The notes below the pieces were generated by a model, which was given only the letters and a program-made list of their open reading frames with translations, made no database searches and had not been told where the DNA came from. Below are positions 1 to 15,000 of a stretch of DNA of 64,000 nucleotides, one piece after another. A program made the position numbers and the translations under genes. This DNA is from Glandiceps talaboti (Eukaryota > Hemichordata > Enteropneusta > Spengelidae): positions 14,407,822 through 14,471,821 of the forward strand of contig NC_135570.1 in the NCBI RefSeq assembly GCF_964340395.1, read 5' to 3'. How positions within the stretch are numbered: the stretch's first letter is position 1; every line of letters starts with the position of its first letter.

Positions 1-1509
1 TTATACAGAAAAGATAACATATTATAGCCATGTTACAAATACATCAGTCATCTAGAAATCATATTTGTTTGTCAATATATTTTTCTTCTCTGGTAGAATA
101 AATTTCAGTTGAATTCAATTCAATTCAATGTTGTAAATATTGCGGATGTATCTACTATCTAAAAGATTAGTCTTCAGTCAGCATTCAGAATTTTGAATTA
201 AGTGGTAGTCTCTGTGTTGTTGTTGTTATTGAAAATCAAAATGGCAGTTCATTCTGTAACTTTGGTCTGATAATCTTGGTTGCACGGTCGTCGTACAACT
301 TCAGCTTGTTTACTTCGAGTGTTACGTTGGTCGTCACGGTTGCCGTTCGTGTCATTTCTTACTTAACAGAAATAGCCCGTAATACAGAAAACGTCGTTAC
401 AAAGATTAAAATCTATGCACAAATGGCAGACGACAACTTTAGCGCCGAAGCGGCTGTCAGATCTCAGAACACCAAACAATGGTTTGGTGGTCTGAGGTCA
501 TATAGAAACTAGAACTGGCACTATACTAAAACAGTTATGTAGAACGAATCCTCGACTTTGAGAGTGTCTTAATAGCAAGAAGGTGATATTATCCAGAGAT
601 AGGGTATGAATTTAACGAAAAATTGGCAACTTTATGAAATATCTTGGAAATCACTTATAGTTTACAACGATCTTTCATTAACATGGATTCAAGATGGCCG
701 CTTTGGTATGTGCAATCGCCCATAAAGTTTCATTTTTAAAAATGTGGAATTTACTAGTCTGTAACATTAGCAGTGATCATAAAAGTTTGTTTTTTTCTAA
801 ATGGCATTGATGCACAACACCCAACTTCAACTCATTCTGAGAAAAATAGGCACTGCCTTTCAAAGCAAGCGATCTGGCGATCAAAATAGCTCCGCTGTTG
901 TTGTTTTTACATATATGGTACAGGAGATGAACAAGGTGAATCTCTGATGTTATATAATTAGTTGAGCATTGTCTATAGGGCAACTATGCTCCAAGAATAA
1001 CCTAACAGCGGAGCTAAAATGAGCATTGTGAGCGCTCCCCATGCATGTATCTCCTTGAGTGACTGGTAACACGTGAGATTCAGAAATGCCAATATTGTTA
1101 GCAGTTTTAAAGTGTGCAAGGTTGAAAACTACTAAATTTATGAAATGAATTTTCATTGATAAGTATTCACATGTGAACACAGGATCGTGGATCAGTAATC
1201 ATCTCGAACTCATTTAGTAAAGTTGTTTGCCAGAATACAAAACTGTTATATGATTTGATACTGACATACAATACTGATAAACATACTTCGATTTCTCTCA
1301 CAGTCTCCAAAATTGAAGGTTAATTTATGGAATGACATATTGCTAATATAGTGGCCTTGTGATGGTCCGCGTTTGCAATCTCAAGAGGGTCTTTCACAGT
1401 GAATCAATGGACACTTTCTGTCCGATGGTCGTCACTCTCTACCAGTGATTCTCGCAGCAAGTCAGAGCACAGATTTCTGCTGAAGCAACGAAATTAGCGG
1501 TGTGTCTTA

Positions 1510-1550
1510 GACGGTGCCGTAAAAGAGGAGGTGGTTTACGACGATGCTAC
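1510..1550 (+). repeat. Hairpin repeat copy 1 (GCCGTAAA / TTTACGAC stem)
   Basis: GCCGTAAA at 1516-1523 pairs with TTTACGAC at 1535-1542 (one G-T wobble) around an 11-nt loop. The flanks GACGGT and GATGCTA are shared with copies 2 and 4. The family is not recognised. Confidence 0.7.
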
Positions 1551-2056
1551 CAGTTAACTCTATGTTTTTCCACGATGTCGAACTACTCCTGTTAACCACA
1601 GAGACACGTATTACTGCTCGTTTCAGACAGTTGTGTTTTTCCCCCTCAAATATTTGAACTTTCATTCGTTAATGTATTATATGCTGGTAGGTGTATTTAA
1701 TTGTATAGAAATTATGTGTTTGACAGTTTTCCATCGAAGCGTCTATCGCGTATAGCTGGTACAATTCTGCATTCATGTTTACTTTTTTTTTATTCTGGCG
1801 AACATTCAACCAAAAGTGTCATATTTAGAAGGATTGTTCATATAATGCTGTTTGTGTCTGTTGATTTCTACGAAATATCGAAATGCTGTCCGATTCGCAT
1901 ATTTTGGGGGAATAAGTCAATAATATCACAGACCACAGACTTGTTTTTTTTTTAGAAACAAACAAGATGGAAAATTTAAAAGAAAGAAAATTAAAAACAG
2001 ACTGGATATACTAGTATATAGACAAACACTAGGATATATAGACAGACGACAGACAG

Positions 2057-2059
<3 letters not shown>

Positions 2060-2141
<82 letters not shown>

Positions 2142-2164
2142 AACAGACATATAAACAGACAATA

Positions 2165-2241
<77 letters not shown>
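2060..2241. repeat. (GACA)n microsatellite, two blocks
   Basis: Two long (GACA)n runs are separated by an impure stretch (AAACAAACAGACATATAAAC) near 2136-2160. The open frames made of CLSV repeats on the minus strand are artefacts of this array. Confidence 0.97.
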
Positions 2242-3415
2242 GTGGACGGTCAATCGTTTACCACGTAGACCTCAGACCACCACATTTTGGTAATCTGAAC
2301 ATAGACTAAAATATTCGTCATTGTTTCCACCCTATCTTGCTGTCGCTTGTGTATGTGACATCAAATTGGGGCGAAAACAACAAATACTTCAATCTAGGCT
2401 TTAACACATACTCTGAACCAGGATATTTTCTAAAAAGAGACAAGAAAGATGGTCGTGCTATTAAGGTAGTAGGTGTCAAATTCGAATTACGTCAACGACG
2501 CAACTTTTGGCGCAGACTGAAACTCGCGCTCTTGTCAACATTCGAACACGAAAAAAACCCAGAAATGAAGTGAAGTGTTAATTAAATGTATTTCAAGCAC
2601 TGTACGTACTCTTGGAGATTTAGGGGGTGAACGGAAGGTAATCTCGTATAACTGAGTTTTAGAAGTCCTTGCGAAGAAAATTAGCTTTACTACCATGCAT
2701 GACTTAAAGAGGAGCTGTTTTATAAATTTTAGACTTGATGAAATGTATCATCAACCACACTTCCTACGCTATATTGCCGGTCTGGAAACGTGGCCCACAC
2801 ACCATTCACACCTTTCATCTCTACAGAGTAAGTTATACTGTCATGAATATAATTTTAATACCGGTGACAGGTTTTGCCAGTGTGTGTTTTTTGACGTGAG
2901 AAGGTGACATATTGATCACTATAAAATTATCTTCGCATTTGATAATTTTCCGCACTACACGTACGTAGACACAACAATAGCGAAAAAATTGCAACAAAAA
3001 CATTATTCAAATGTACGTAAACAATCAACTCTCAGGTACCATAGAAGCAAAACATAAAATCATCGGACTACGCAAAGTTTTTCAAAAACTTCCCTAGCAC
3101 ACTGAAGTTGTGTTGCGAAGCAAATTTGCAAATTTTATTAGTTGAAACATCATTTAGCATTTTATATGTTTTCCGTCGCTACTTTCTTAGTAATCAGTGG
3201 TCACGTCGCGTAGCGTCGGTGATCGAGAAACTTCAGTCCCTGAACTCCAGTAAAATCGATCATGCAACCACGAAGACATCGTCATTTACCGGCCTTAAAA
3301 ACACCATATAACAAATTGATAACAGTACTCTTTTGTAAAAGGCTTCCAAAACTTATTCTGTTGTCGGTATTCTGCTCTCCCACGATGGTGTGCACTTGTT
3401 TGGTTTCGCTAGGGG

Positions 3416-3488
3416 TCTAGTAGTCCTGCTTGCATACGGCATAAGTCGTCCCTTCCAAGCGTGCACAGTCTGCAAGCAGGACTAGAGT
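3416..3488. repeat. Imperfect inverted repeat
   Basis: TCTAGTAGTCCTGCTTGCA is complementary to TGCAAGCAGGACTAGA except for a three-base bulge, with a ~37 nt loop. Origin unknown; probably a remnant of a small foldback element. Confidence 0.6.
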
Positions 3489-4450
3489 TTCCGACACATG
3501 TATTCATTACCAATAGAACCCCCAGACATTATACATCCCAGTATCAGTATAATAACGTCCTGCCAATGAGTTTTAATGAATATAGTTTGTTTTTCCGATG
3601 TATTCAACCAAAAATAGATTTATTTTTTATGTCTCGCCAACTATACTGGTAGTCACACTGACTCGCGTGAGTCGAGTGTTTATAGTAAAGCATACAGTTC
3701 AAATTGCAGCAAATTATACAAATTGTACTATAAAAACTATTTACATTGTCTCCCATAAAGAAGTATCCATGGTAACATTACTATAAAGTTTCAATGAGGG
3801 GTTCTACATGTATTTTTGTACCCAAAATCAATAAATACATCTAGTAGCATACATTGTAGCTTTTGGTTCCCCACATATGCAGAGCTAGAGGTACATATAC
3901 TGGATGCCGAGTTGAGTGGATCAACAGCTAATGATAGTATTATTTATAGTTCAATTTGATGAGTTACTTCCTATTTTTCATAGTGACCACACTTCGCATT
4001 AAACACTAGCAATTTCATTATATGAAATCAACATTTAACTATTTCAACAATGGAGATATAAGGTGCGAGATCAATATATATTTCAATGTAGGATAGAAAT
4101 CTAAATTCTTTTACTTTTGGGGTGTTTTTTAGCTGTCTAGCTCGCTCTCATCCTACAGAAACGATTTTACTTTTAATGGGTCTGTTTGTATCCCTAAACA
4201 TGCAATAATTTCTTTTAAAAAATTTCCCCAAATTGAGAAATGGACACTGTAGAACAGCACTAAAATAAAGTGTCAACAAAAGAACTGTTTTCCTAATTAA
4301 ATACTGGCTTTGTATTCATAGCATTACTACATACTGATTTGATTGGATATCCATTTTCAATTTTGGCCATTTAAGTTGGGGGGGGGGGGGGTTAACTAAA
4401 AGTTTTTAGCTGTTTATCCTACACTGAACTATTGACCTAGCCCCTAATGT

Positions 4451-5155
4451 GTTGATTTATCATACATAATTATGTACTGACAAACATCCCTTGGTGCCTA
4501 TGTGTCCCAATAGTTTGCATTTTAATGTGAATTTTGTCCAAAAATGTTGAAATTTGGATGGGGTGGTGGTGGGGGGTGGGGGTTATAATTTTGAATGTTA
4601 TGACCACTTTGGCTTTTGGAGAAATAAATAAACTCTGCACATGAATAGTTCAGTTGATTTATCATACATATGTACTGATAGAAATATACCTTGCTGCCTG
4701 TGTGTTACAATATTGTATAATTTCATGTGAATTTTGTCCAAAATGTTGAAATTTTGAAGGGGTGGGGGTTACAATTGTGAATATTATGAGCACTTTGGCG
4801 TTTGGAGAAAGAAATAAACTCCATATATGATTAGTTCAGTTCATTTAGCATACATATGAACTGATAGATATATCCCTTGGTGCCTGTGTGTTCCAATATT
4901 GTACAATTTCATGTGATTTTTGTTCCAAAATGTTAAATTTTTGATGGGGTTGGGGGTCACATTTTTTACTGGCATTTTCAAGTTAGCATACACACAATGA
5001 TTTTTGTTGCCTATTTATGAAGGGGCATTGGTACATTATACATAGGTGCAAAGATAAACAAGCTCATTTTAATTTTTGTCAAAATTCAACAAAATTTCAT
5101 AAGATATTTCTGTCGAAAATGTCAAAATTTAGATGGGGTGTGGGGTGACAATTTC
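4451..5155 (+). repeat. Diverged ~190 bp tandem repeat array
   Basis: TTGATTTATCATACAT-type unit starts recur at 4452, 4653 and 4839, followed by matching TGTCCAAAATGTTGAAATTT and GGGGTGGGGG segments. A fourth, more diverged segment ends near 5155. Units differ by many substitutions and indels, so this is an old array. Confidence 0.75.
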
Positions 5156-6562
5156 AGTTCTAGAATTTAAACGGACGTGGTGACCCCATATGTTCTTGCC
5201 ATTGATAAGTAGCTGGAATAATACAATGTACACATACAGCGTATACAAAAAATCTATCACGGACTTTTATCTTTTTTTGCTATTTTCTTATGTTTTTCTT
5301 TAAAAATAGTAAACCAGCTGGGGATAAAATAACATAATATTTTATGAAATAATGAATATAAATTTAAAAAAATAAGTCTGGACCTACTATACATTGCACT
5401 TTAATACGTAAGTTCGTTTGATGTTCTTGGGATAATCTTTAACTGTCAAAAATCATGTTGTAGTTAATTGTTGTAAATCTACTTATTTTGACCAAAAAAT
5501 ATATATGTACATACAAGAAACGGTCGTTATCCTGAAAACAAAGGTGGTGACATAGTATTTTCTCTGCATTTTTTACATATTCAGATAACAATGTTTAAGT
5601 ATGCAAAGTATAAGAAAAATCTATCGACTTTTTTGAATTTGACACCTCCCCCCTTAACAGTTTTTATTTTGGCTAACATTACACCTGCCTTGAAATTGTA
5701 TCTATTTACTTTAAGACCAGTGTAATGTCGTGTGCTATAGTCATACACGAGAAAACTCGACCAGACGAGCACTTACTTTGTAAAATTTCATGAGTTTAGT
5801 CTTTAATGAAACTGTTTTCTGAATAGATCGTCGACTAGGTGCAAGGTTCATTTATATATTTAAAGTCAGCGTTCTGTTCTTCTGAATACATTTTCTACTA
5901 CAGGGAGAACAAAATGGCCGCTCAGAACATTCTGAAAGATCGTCAGTTTTGACGACACTAACAAAGCCTTTACCGCCAAAATCAACCATGATCGATAATG
6001 TACCAGTACGTCACATACACAAACTCAATTGGTCAAATCACTCATGGCATATATATATATATAATAAATTATATGGACTTTTAATTTCTGAGATTTAAAT
6101 TATACGCAATGACAAAAATGTTTGTGTTTTCCCTGTCTTTCTCAAAAAGAGGGTGTGGGGAACCATGTTTGAACAGTACACTCTGATGCTTTATAACTTT
6201 GTTCAAATTGGCCGATAAATCAAATTTCAAGAATTGAAAATAATCACCAAATGTTTGAATGTTTTTTAAATATGAATACATACAAGTAACGGGTAAGTAC
6301 TTAGACTTTTGATGTGAATGTCAGGAGTTTTTAAAAACAAAGTGAGGTATTAATCACCATACAGTCATATGTTTGTTTGGTTGGTTGTATCACATCACTA
6401 TAGTAATTTGGTTGTGTGCCAGGGATCCTACATGTATGGACAGATGTAGCTGTCACTTACTCTGATTGAGAGGCGTCTGCATGCATGTATCTCAGACACT
6501 CTTTATCAGATGGTTGACAAGTTGGTACAGTTACGGTAACTATGGTAACAGTCAGTTGTTTG

Positions 6563-6758
6563 TCACTCACTCACTCACTCACTCACTCACTCATCCACCC
6601 ATCCACCCACGCACCCAGCAAACCAACCATGGTACCAACCAACCAACCAACCAACCAACTTACGAACAAACCAACAAATAAACATGCAAGCAAGCAAAAA
6701 ACACACACAAACACACAATCTAACAAACAAACAAACAAACAAACAAACAAACAAACTC
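6563..6758. repeat. Compound tetranucleotide repeat (TCAC, CACC, AACC, AAAC)
   Basis: Consecutive short runs of CTCA, CATCCACC, CCAACCAA and CAAACAAA. This is simple-sequence DNA; the overlapping open frames on both strands are made of its repeats. Confidence 0.9.
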
Positions 6759-8709
6759 ATCAATTTGCAACCCTCCAATTTGCAACACTCCGAAGCTTGT
6801 TACTTGTGTCTAAAAGCACCGGAATGGCCAACCTGGTGCGATCAAATTCGGGCTTCAAAACTATCCAATGATCAATCTTACAAATGTCACATGTTTGACA
6901 CGTGATCATTTATAGTCGTTCCGTGTACGGACGTACATAGGAATGCTTACGACAACACAACGCCTTCTTAGTATGAATGGCATGGAAGTAGAACATTAAC
7001 AATAGGTTGCTTTCTTATCATTTAGTAACTAATAATATCATTTTAAAAGATAAAATCTCGATAAAAAATGACCATTTTGATGTTTACGAACAATAGCCAA
7101 TTGAAAAACGATGGTAGTGATTGGTCAGAACATGACTACTTCCTTCTCTATTACATGTGTATATGAATGACGCAATGTGTCGGAGCTGTCAATTCTAATG
7201 TGATAATGTTATTTAATTTTTTAAGTCTATAAATAATTATGTAAAGCTTGAAAAGTGCCGAAAAAATGGACGAGATATATCATGTATGCCATGGGACAGT
7301 TCGCCATCGTGTAGCCCCCGCAGCATATCAATCCAGATCTACGATTAAAGATATCGCGTAATGTCTCTATTTGTTTTTAAATGTTGTATGTGATGACATC
7401 CTCCCTTGCGAGTCCCTCCTCGTAAGCAACATTGCAAACCATCTATCAATGCTGACCTTGGCATCGTATTGACGGAAGTGTCCATCACACGTGACGACAC
7501 TGGCGCTCTAAACGTGTGTCTGCTTTCGCGCAGGATGTTGCACAAATTGTGTCTGAAAAGTTGTCCATCAATACTGAGATAATACAAAGGGGAATATGTG
7601 TTTTTGTGTACTGGAAATGTATGTCTAAACTTTTATTTCCGTAGTCGTGCCTATTGTTGCACCATACCATACCACAGTATCCAAGGCTACTCTGTGACCC
7701 CTATATACGACTACTCTGTGACCTTATGTCGGGACACAATGTCACATGACCAATAACCCGACTTATTGTCACAGACACTGCACTGTTGTGTTGCAAGGTT
7801 GATTTGATATGAATTAACTTCAGAGCTCAGACAACCAGCACAATTTTAACCTCAGGGTGACCATATGTTGTCGAAATATTGGTTCAATAAAGCATCTTAC
7901 ACAGACAACAGGATGTGTTGACTTCGTTTGTCGAACCCTTCTCAATTCCCACTCTAGTTGCTAAGTTGGATAAGCTAGTTTTCATAACAAACTCATCTCT
8001 ACGAAATGCGCGTTATATACAGCATTCATTACTAATACTATGAATTCACATTATGCAGGTATCAGCTTCCTAACATTTGCAGATAGTTGCTCATGTTGTG
8101 TACACACTGTCTTTCTTGATATGCCTACACGAGAACGAGTGTGCTCGACGAGACTTCGATGCAACGATGAGCGCCGTCAACCATCACTGCCCAAATACAA
8201 TGCACTCACTTCAACTGCAATTTTATTCATTAATAAGGAAAACTTCCGAAATAAGTATATTTGCTCTATCTATGCTATTGCATCGTGTGTACTTCCATAA
8301 AAGACAGAATTATATCAATTTCAAACAGGGTAATTAATTGTTGAGTGCATCGGAACCGGTCTTGACCTTCCGCGAACTTTGATCTATCGGAAACTGTATT
8401 TATCGCTATGTTTAAATGTTGAAATAAGGCTGAAGCCACGAAACAGAACAAAACATGTTTTTAAATGATTGCCATACCTCTTCTGTTCTCCATATTTACA
8501 AATTTTATTGATTACAGTTGCCATGGCGATGACCTCTGAACTATACTCCTACCCAGGGAAATGTGATTTTGTCTGGCCTGTTACCACGATAGACCCCGCC
8601 CACAGAGTTGTTACCTGTTGCCTGTATAGTATATTGTCCTGTCTTCGCGATTGGCTCCACGGTGACACTGGACGTTGAACAGCGGTAGCACCAAGGAAAA
8701 GAGTTTGCA

Positions 8710-8785
8710 ATGGAAAACAAATCACCATCATTGACAGTTTCAGTAAAGCAAGAATTCGAAAGCGGGACGGAAGATACAAGTTCAG
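8710..8785 (+). CDS. Candidate alternative upstream coding exon (MENKSPS...)
   Basis: The ATG at 8710 opens 25 codons, MENKSPSLTVSVKQEFESGT followed by EDTSS, and one extra base before a GTAAGT donor at 8786. The phase (1) fits the IRF exon at 48482, also giving GAA at the junction. The segment is acidic with a VKQE sumoylation-like motif and looks protein-like. Against it: the intron would be 39.7 kb, no promoter is evident, and the promoter/METV arrangement at 26 kb is closer. It may be an alternative IRF N-terminus, an exon of another gene, or chance. Confidence 0.2.
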
Positions 8786-11700
8786 GTAAGTTGCAAAATT
8801 GAACTAAATATTTGGAATGGTATGATAGCTTGTTGGTAAACAACTGCATGTCAGAAACTCCTACCATCACGTGGATGCTACCAGCTTGAACTTGTGTATG
8901 GCATGCTATTTATTCGGCAGTATTGCTACTGCCTGACAAGGAAATTGCATTGACCAAGCAATTCGGGTCATAACATACAGGTCCACGAAATACCCATTCC
9001 TACATACTTGACAGTGAATATACAGAGTTACGTGAAGTCGCGAAGTTGACGTCTACACGAATCGAAGTCGATTGCTATCATACGTCGACAGAAGCTAGCA
9101 TTCTAAGCATATGTTCGCTGACAACACGGAATTACTGGAAATACGTGCACTTCAATATTGATGCATTCAGAGCGCACAGCACGGGCAGACGGGAAGAACT
9201 TTTATCTATGAAATGTGACAAATAAGTTCGGTGATGCGGTCAGTCGATCGATCGACCTTGTCCGGAGCTCGTGGTATTTTTATCGCCAAGATTTTAGGTC
9301 ACTCTGTGCAGTTGACAGGTATATATTGTATTGTTATTGACAGTAACATGGCCTAAATATTCCGTCTGAAATGTACAAATCTGAAATTTAAAAAATTCAC
9401 CGACAAAGCAATAATATTCGCTCACTGGCATTTACCAGGTGTTCTTACTAGACACATGGGTTCGGGGCATGGATACATCTATTGTTCCGGTTACACTATT
9501 TCTCAATTTTGGCTGAAATACAGAGGCGAGAATTATCCATGCAGAATTTGAAAATACTACAACCAGGAATAGTAGTTTGGAGAAAACTGAACGTCCAATG
9601 ATGTGAGAGAGAAAAAACAGGGCAATATTGTTAAGAGATTTGCCGGGGTGACGGGTAAATAAAGTCTGCAACCCGGATAATTCATTAGAACGCTGAAAGG
9701 CTTCTTAGAACGCTCTTTCTTTGAAGTCCCAGCATGCATGCACTATGTCTTGCTTCACAAGAAACGACTCTGTTATCACATTTTTACACTATTTATTGTA
9801 TGCCAGCTTTTAAACCGTGCTTGGATTTCTGTGTATTAATTTTTACTTCCAATACGATTTGTCCCACCCTGGTCGGTGGAAATACAAACAGAGCTGTGCA
9901 CATATAGAAATATAGCAATGTCCGCCATCTTGGATCATATGTTTTGGACGGTTAGATAATGCTCTTGACAGACCTAATATTTCACGGATTTCGATGAAAT
10001 ATTTCTGCAATCAGCATTAAGGGAACGACGAGCGTGGATATTTATGTGTTTCACTCAAATCACACCAATTAAACTTTAATATTTACAGCATATGAGTGGT
10101 ATGCTGTTTGCGCTCACAACATGGCATACTGATATACCAGCAACCAAGTTTTTTTCTATAAACTTCAGTGGATTCTTTGTCAGGCAGAACGCGACGTTTG
10201 GGTATATTTTACAGCTTTTGCGAATTCTACATTTTTTGAAGAGTAGTGTTGAAATTTTGGCAAAATGAATACAAATGAATGTCGCCCAGAAAGAAACATT
10301 AGACCACGGAAGCCATATTGAGGCCTGGACATTGGAGTAAGATATTTAGTCTGCTGCCAGTTACTTCATATTGCATTTTTTTCGGCTGTCTTGGGTTTTA
10401 TCTATTACATTGCACGATAACGTCGTCTGCTTATGTACTCTAGGTCACAAATAGCATAGATTTGTTTACCCTTAAGAGGAGAATGTGACACAAATATAAT
10501 ATATATGACATTCAATGGTAAGAATTGGCAGGCACGTTGAGAATAATCACGATAATAGTCTGTGTGTAATTTCGTTTATTCAAAACACAAATTTACTGAA
10601 ATACTGATTCTATACAACCTGTAGAAGCCCTGTACTGATTACCTGACGTATTGAGAGACGAAACTGTTAAATTTAGACAGATAAGTTGAGAAATTATGTC
10701 TAACGCGTCCACCATTTTGCACCATAATAGCATATCCTAGTTGTTTGTATAAACAGTACATTACTGATCAATTGTTATTGCAGAAAAAATAGCAACTCCA
10801 TAATCCCCCATAAAATCTATCTCTCCTTAGAATATATACAGATATTAATGACGGGAATAAACACGAAGGTGAACATATTACAAATCTTGTCTATTTTAAT
10901 TGCAAAAAGTGTCAATTCTCGGTGGAGGAATGACACAATCCTAATGCAACACACAGGACGATCATTGTGAAAAAATGGGCGTTGTCACGTCAACATTACA
11001 AAATTACTATCTGAAATATTCATGAGATCTTGAATATGAAATTGCATTTGTTAAACTTTTGCAGGGAACTAGTCATCTGAGCTGATTATTATATTAATGA
11101 TGCAATCAGAGGGAAAATATGTATTTGGTCATTTTTGTTGTATCAGTAATGTTGCCATGGTAATGTTACACTGATATTCCTAATATTAATATGATAGGCG
11201 TGTCTTGTACAGACCATAAGTAACTCAGAGTATTTGCATGGTTTCCATAAATATGAATGCAGAAGTCTACGAATGATATTTCCTATGTTTAGTACCACAC
11301 TGGATCTAGGTTTATGTCTGTTCCACCTTCCCAATAATTCAGTTAATGATCTTGATATTTTTTGTTACTTGGGTTCTGTGTACCAATTCAAGCGTATTTT
11401 CTCCCATGTCTTTAAGCCAACCTTTTTACACTGTGAAAGTAGAATGCTTTGGTGTAATCTACTGTGTGACTTCCTTGGCCGAGGGGGGAGGGGACCAAAT
11501 TGAATGCAGAGACAGGTAAAGGTTCCAAACTAACGGAACAGGCTTCAAACTAGATGTATTTTGTCATTCACTTAACCTCATCTGACATCGCGATGACTTC
11601 CTCGGGGTAAAAACCTAACTATGGCGATGCAGTGTCTCTGAACAAGGTACCAAACTAGACTATATACATGAATAGTTGCTTTCCAATCAGCCATTTTGTT

Positions 11701-11949
11701 TTCTTAACCGGTGGTCTCCATGTCCAATTTCCAGCCTTGGAGTATCCACTTCGACAATGCATACTGAACGACCAGAGACTTTGTGAAGTAACTATATAGT
11801 TAATTCAAAGTGAATTTGTTGGTATCTGTATTTATATTGGAATCAATATAGTATAAATCGCTCTGCAATGAGCATGCATAGACTCTCTTCAAGAAATCCC
11901 TATTCACCTATTTATCATCCGTGTATACTGCACTCCATGTTGCCACTGT

Positions 11950-12063
<114 letters not shown>

Positions 12064-15000
12064 ACCAAGTTTCCTAAACTTGATATTTCAACAATTTCGA
12101 CCAGTGCCTCTTTTTATACAACATATATGCTTAGGAAAGACTGAGAATATTCTCTAGACTTACAGACATGCTAACAGCTGAGATGAGAGGTGTAAGTCTG
12201 GAGAGAGTTGAAAGGGTCATCTTAATAGCAAGAGCAGTTTCCTAGAAAAATCAAATATGGGAATTGTTTGAACGTACTGATAAAACATGGCATTGGGAGT
12301 TGTAGCATATGTGGACACAACATACCCTTTCCTTGTTTTGACTAATATTCCAAGAAATCGCTTTTTTTTTACAATAATAGTGTATGATTTGATATACGAA
12401 ATAGTTCAGTATACTATACAATTCTGGTTCCTTGGAATTGAGGTTGCACTGCAACATCCACCATGATCACTTTAGTATCACGATACATCATTATGATAAT
12501 ATGTTCGTGACGTCACTGAGAAGAATTCATATTCATATACTTATAAATAATTATTGCAAAGATCTCCAAGTTACCACAACTTGTCTTGTTTGATATGAAA
12601 TATCATATTCTGTGGCACACAAGGAAAAACTTGTAGTTTGAGTTAGAAGCCAACATCCATAAATAACATAATTTGAAATTTTATAAATCCCTAAACATTA
12701 GTATACAATATTATCATCGGAGGCTCGCTGCGTAAGAAGTGGTTGTATAGTCCGAATATTCAGTTTAATGTTACAAGTTTTGCTCCTTGGCACGCTGGTA
12801 GTTTTCATCTCTACATACAACATAACAAACACTGGCCTGTGTAGTTGTAGAGAACTTCATGGGCGTCTCCACATAAATAGACAAATTCATCGTTTCAATA
12901 AGCATACTACTGTATACTTCAATAGTAAGGTATAAGTCTATGATATAAAAGGTATTCAGAAACTAGTGACATTTATACGTTTTTGTAATCCACGTTCTTG
13001 AGAGGCAAACCATCAGATATATGCAAAACATCAAGGGATATCGTCCATGTTGTGTGACCGGTAGAACCCCCTCTGAGTTTTGGGTCAAACGTTGCTATTG
13101 ATCGAAACTAACAAAATGAATTACATTTACAACTATAGCGAACGAATTCTGCTTTGGAACTTTCATAAATTGAGTGAATAATAAATAGGAAATTGTGGTA
13201 CTATTAGACGGGCCAAGAGGAATAACATGAACAATGTACCTATGATGTTTACTAGCAGTTTTCCTTAGTGCAGGTAATTACACGTACACGTATAACCAAA
13301 GGTTAGTCGTGATTTCAACCAATCTCACATGGTTTAATTATATATATATATAAAAAAAAAAGATTCGTAAAATCATCACTAGCTACGTTCAAATCTCACT
13401 GAAAGTAGACGTCGTCTAAATATGGAAAAACACGGTCTCAACACCTGAATTCAGTAAAGTTGGTACAGCTTCACTCATCGCATCACACACAGTCATCAAA
13501 TAATGAAGTTGCCGAGGCTATCAACATAATACCTGTAACTTAACTTGTTTAAATTCCTCAACGTGCCATGGTCTTCGATTAATGCCACTAACGTATATTT
13601 ATAGCCCTAAAGACAGTGTGAAAGTTATCTTCACTGTCCAGACTTTGGTTTCTGTTAACTGACAACGGGATCGTTATTGGTGGAGGACAAGGTAACAAAC
13701 GGCGAAGATGTCAACCGCCATATTTGTTCTTAGTTAGGTCATTCTGGTTTTACATAATCTTAATGTTAATCATGATCTCATACCTATTTGCATTGGTCAG
13801 AAAACGCTCAATATGAGAAGCTCACGCATAGTTTCAGAATGGCCGTAATTGCCGGGACATTATATTCTTGCGTCGTTTGGAATCTGACGAATTTAAAAGT
13901 CTTGGAAGGTGTATGAAGTTTGTGTTCTTCAGTGGCCGGACGACGGCTTTCTTCGGCAAAGTGACTTGCCTTCTGGGGTGAAAACGACGGTGGAACTCAA
14001 AATTTTTCCTGCATGAAAGCAGGTTTGATACGATTACCAACCTATTTGACGTCACGTGTTGAAGTTACCCTCAATACAGAATAGTGGATCAAAATGATTT
14101 TGGAAAGGTTGCTTGTACCGTCCTGGGAGAACGGTACGAGAATAACAGCAGCGATGTGCTTCCAGTTACACTGGTGTTGCTGTTGTCATCGTGCACGTTC
14201 TGTATGTCGTGTGGTTATGGGGTGAAGCAACGAAGAAAGGATATAGGCTTGTCTGCCTGGTCTACTGTGAGATAATGCGAATACTGATTTAAAAGTAGAC
14301 GAGAGCGAATAACTTCATGTGGTAGGCCGAGAATTAATTAAGGTAAGTCGGAAAACAGCACGGTAAGTATTTATATGATGTTACAAGTTATCGATGTAAG
14401 TAACGCCGCAAGTATGTTCGTAATTGGTGTAAGATTTTACTAAAAACCGTTGGAAGGTATTCATTGATACCACAACAGTTCAAATACACGTACTTGCAGA
14501 TTTCTATTGGCTAATGAAACAACGAGTGTAAAACTTAACGCTGAGATCAGTGTGGTAGTGGTTGCAAACTTATAGCTACCGTTCAAGTTGCCACCAAAGG
14601 TATCACTCGCCGTCTCACCAGTGTCGGCATTGTGGAAACCATGGGACAGTAGAAGAAATTGTGTACGGTGATACACGGTCTTCCACACATGGACTACGTG
14701 ATACAGTAGACATGTAAATATGTAAATATAAAATAATTTGAAAAATGGAATAAAACCAAACAAAAATAAAATCACGTGATCATTTAAAAGTACGGTGGTT
14801 GTTTTTTTTCTGATGATTTTTTGTTATTGGTTGAAACCAATCGATCGTCGAAAAACACTCGACAAGCTGAAGACAACGGTAACTCACGTCTAACTTCTGT
14901 GAGACTGCACGAGAACGAAATCAACGATGAACTATGTTGGTATTGCACGCAATCCGTCAAAGTTGACCACTGCATGCAGTATTTTTAACTGTAGTTCTCA

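Larger units (their letters stand above)
1..8709. other. No gene seen: intergenic or upstream DNA with simple repeats
   Basis: Short open frames on both strands have no family resemblance, no consistent splice pattern and no shared neighbours. Apart from the repeats listed separately (1510, 2060, 3416, 4451, 6563) I see nothing functional. A splice-linked exon of another gene could be missed by eye. Confidence 0.6.

Noticed and set aside
8549-8870. Minus-strand frames reading ...ELVSSVP..., the same letters as the start of the IRF exon at 48482
   Set aside because: The match is six or seven residues, on the opposite strand, with different neighbouring residues; the DNA similarity is too short to show common origin.
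14461-14775. 104-codon minus-strand frame with hydrophobic stretches
   Set aside because: The hydrophobic parts come from AT-rich DNA; there is no family resemblance or splice-supported continuation.
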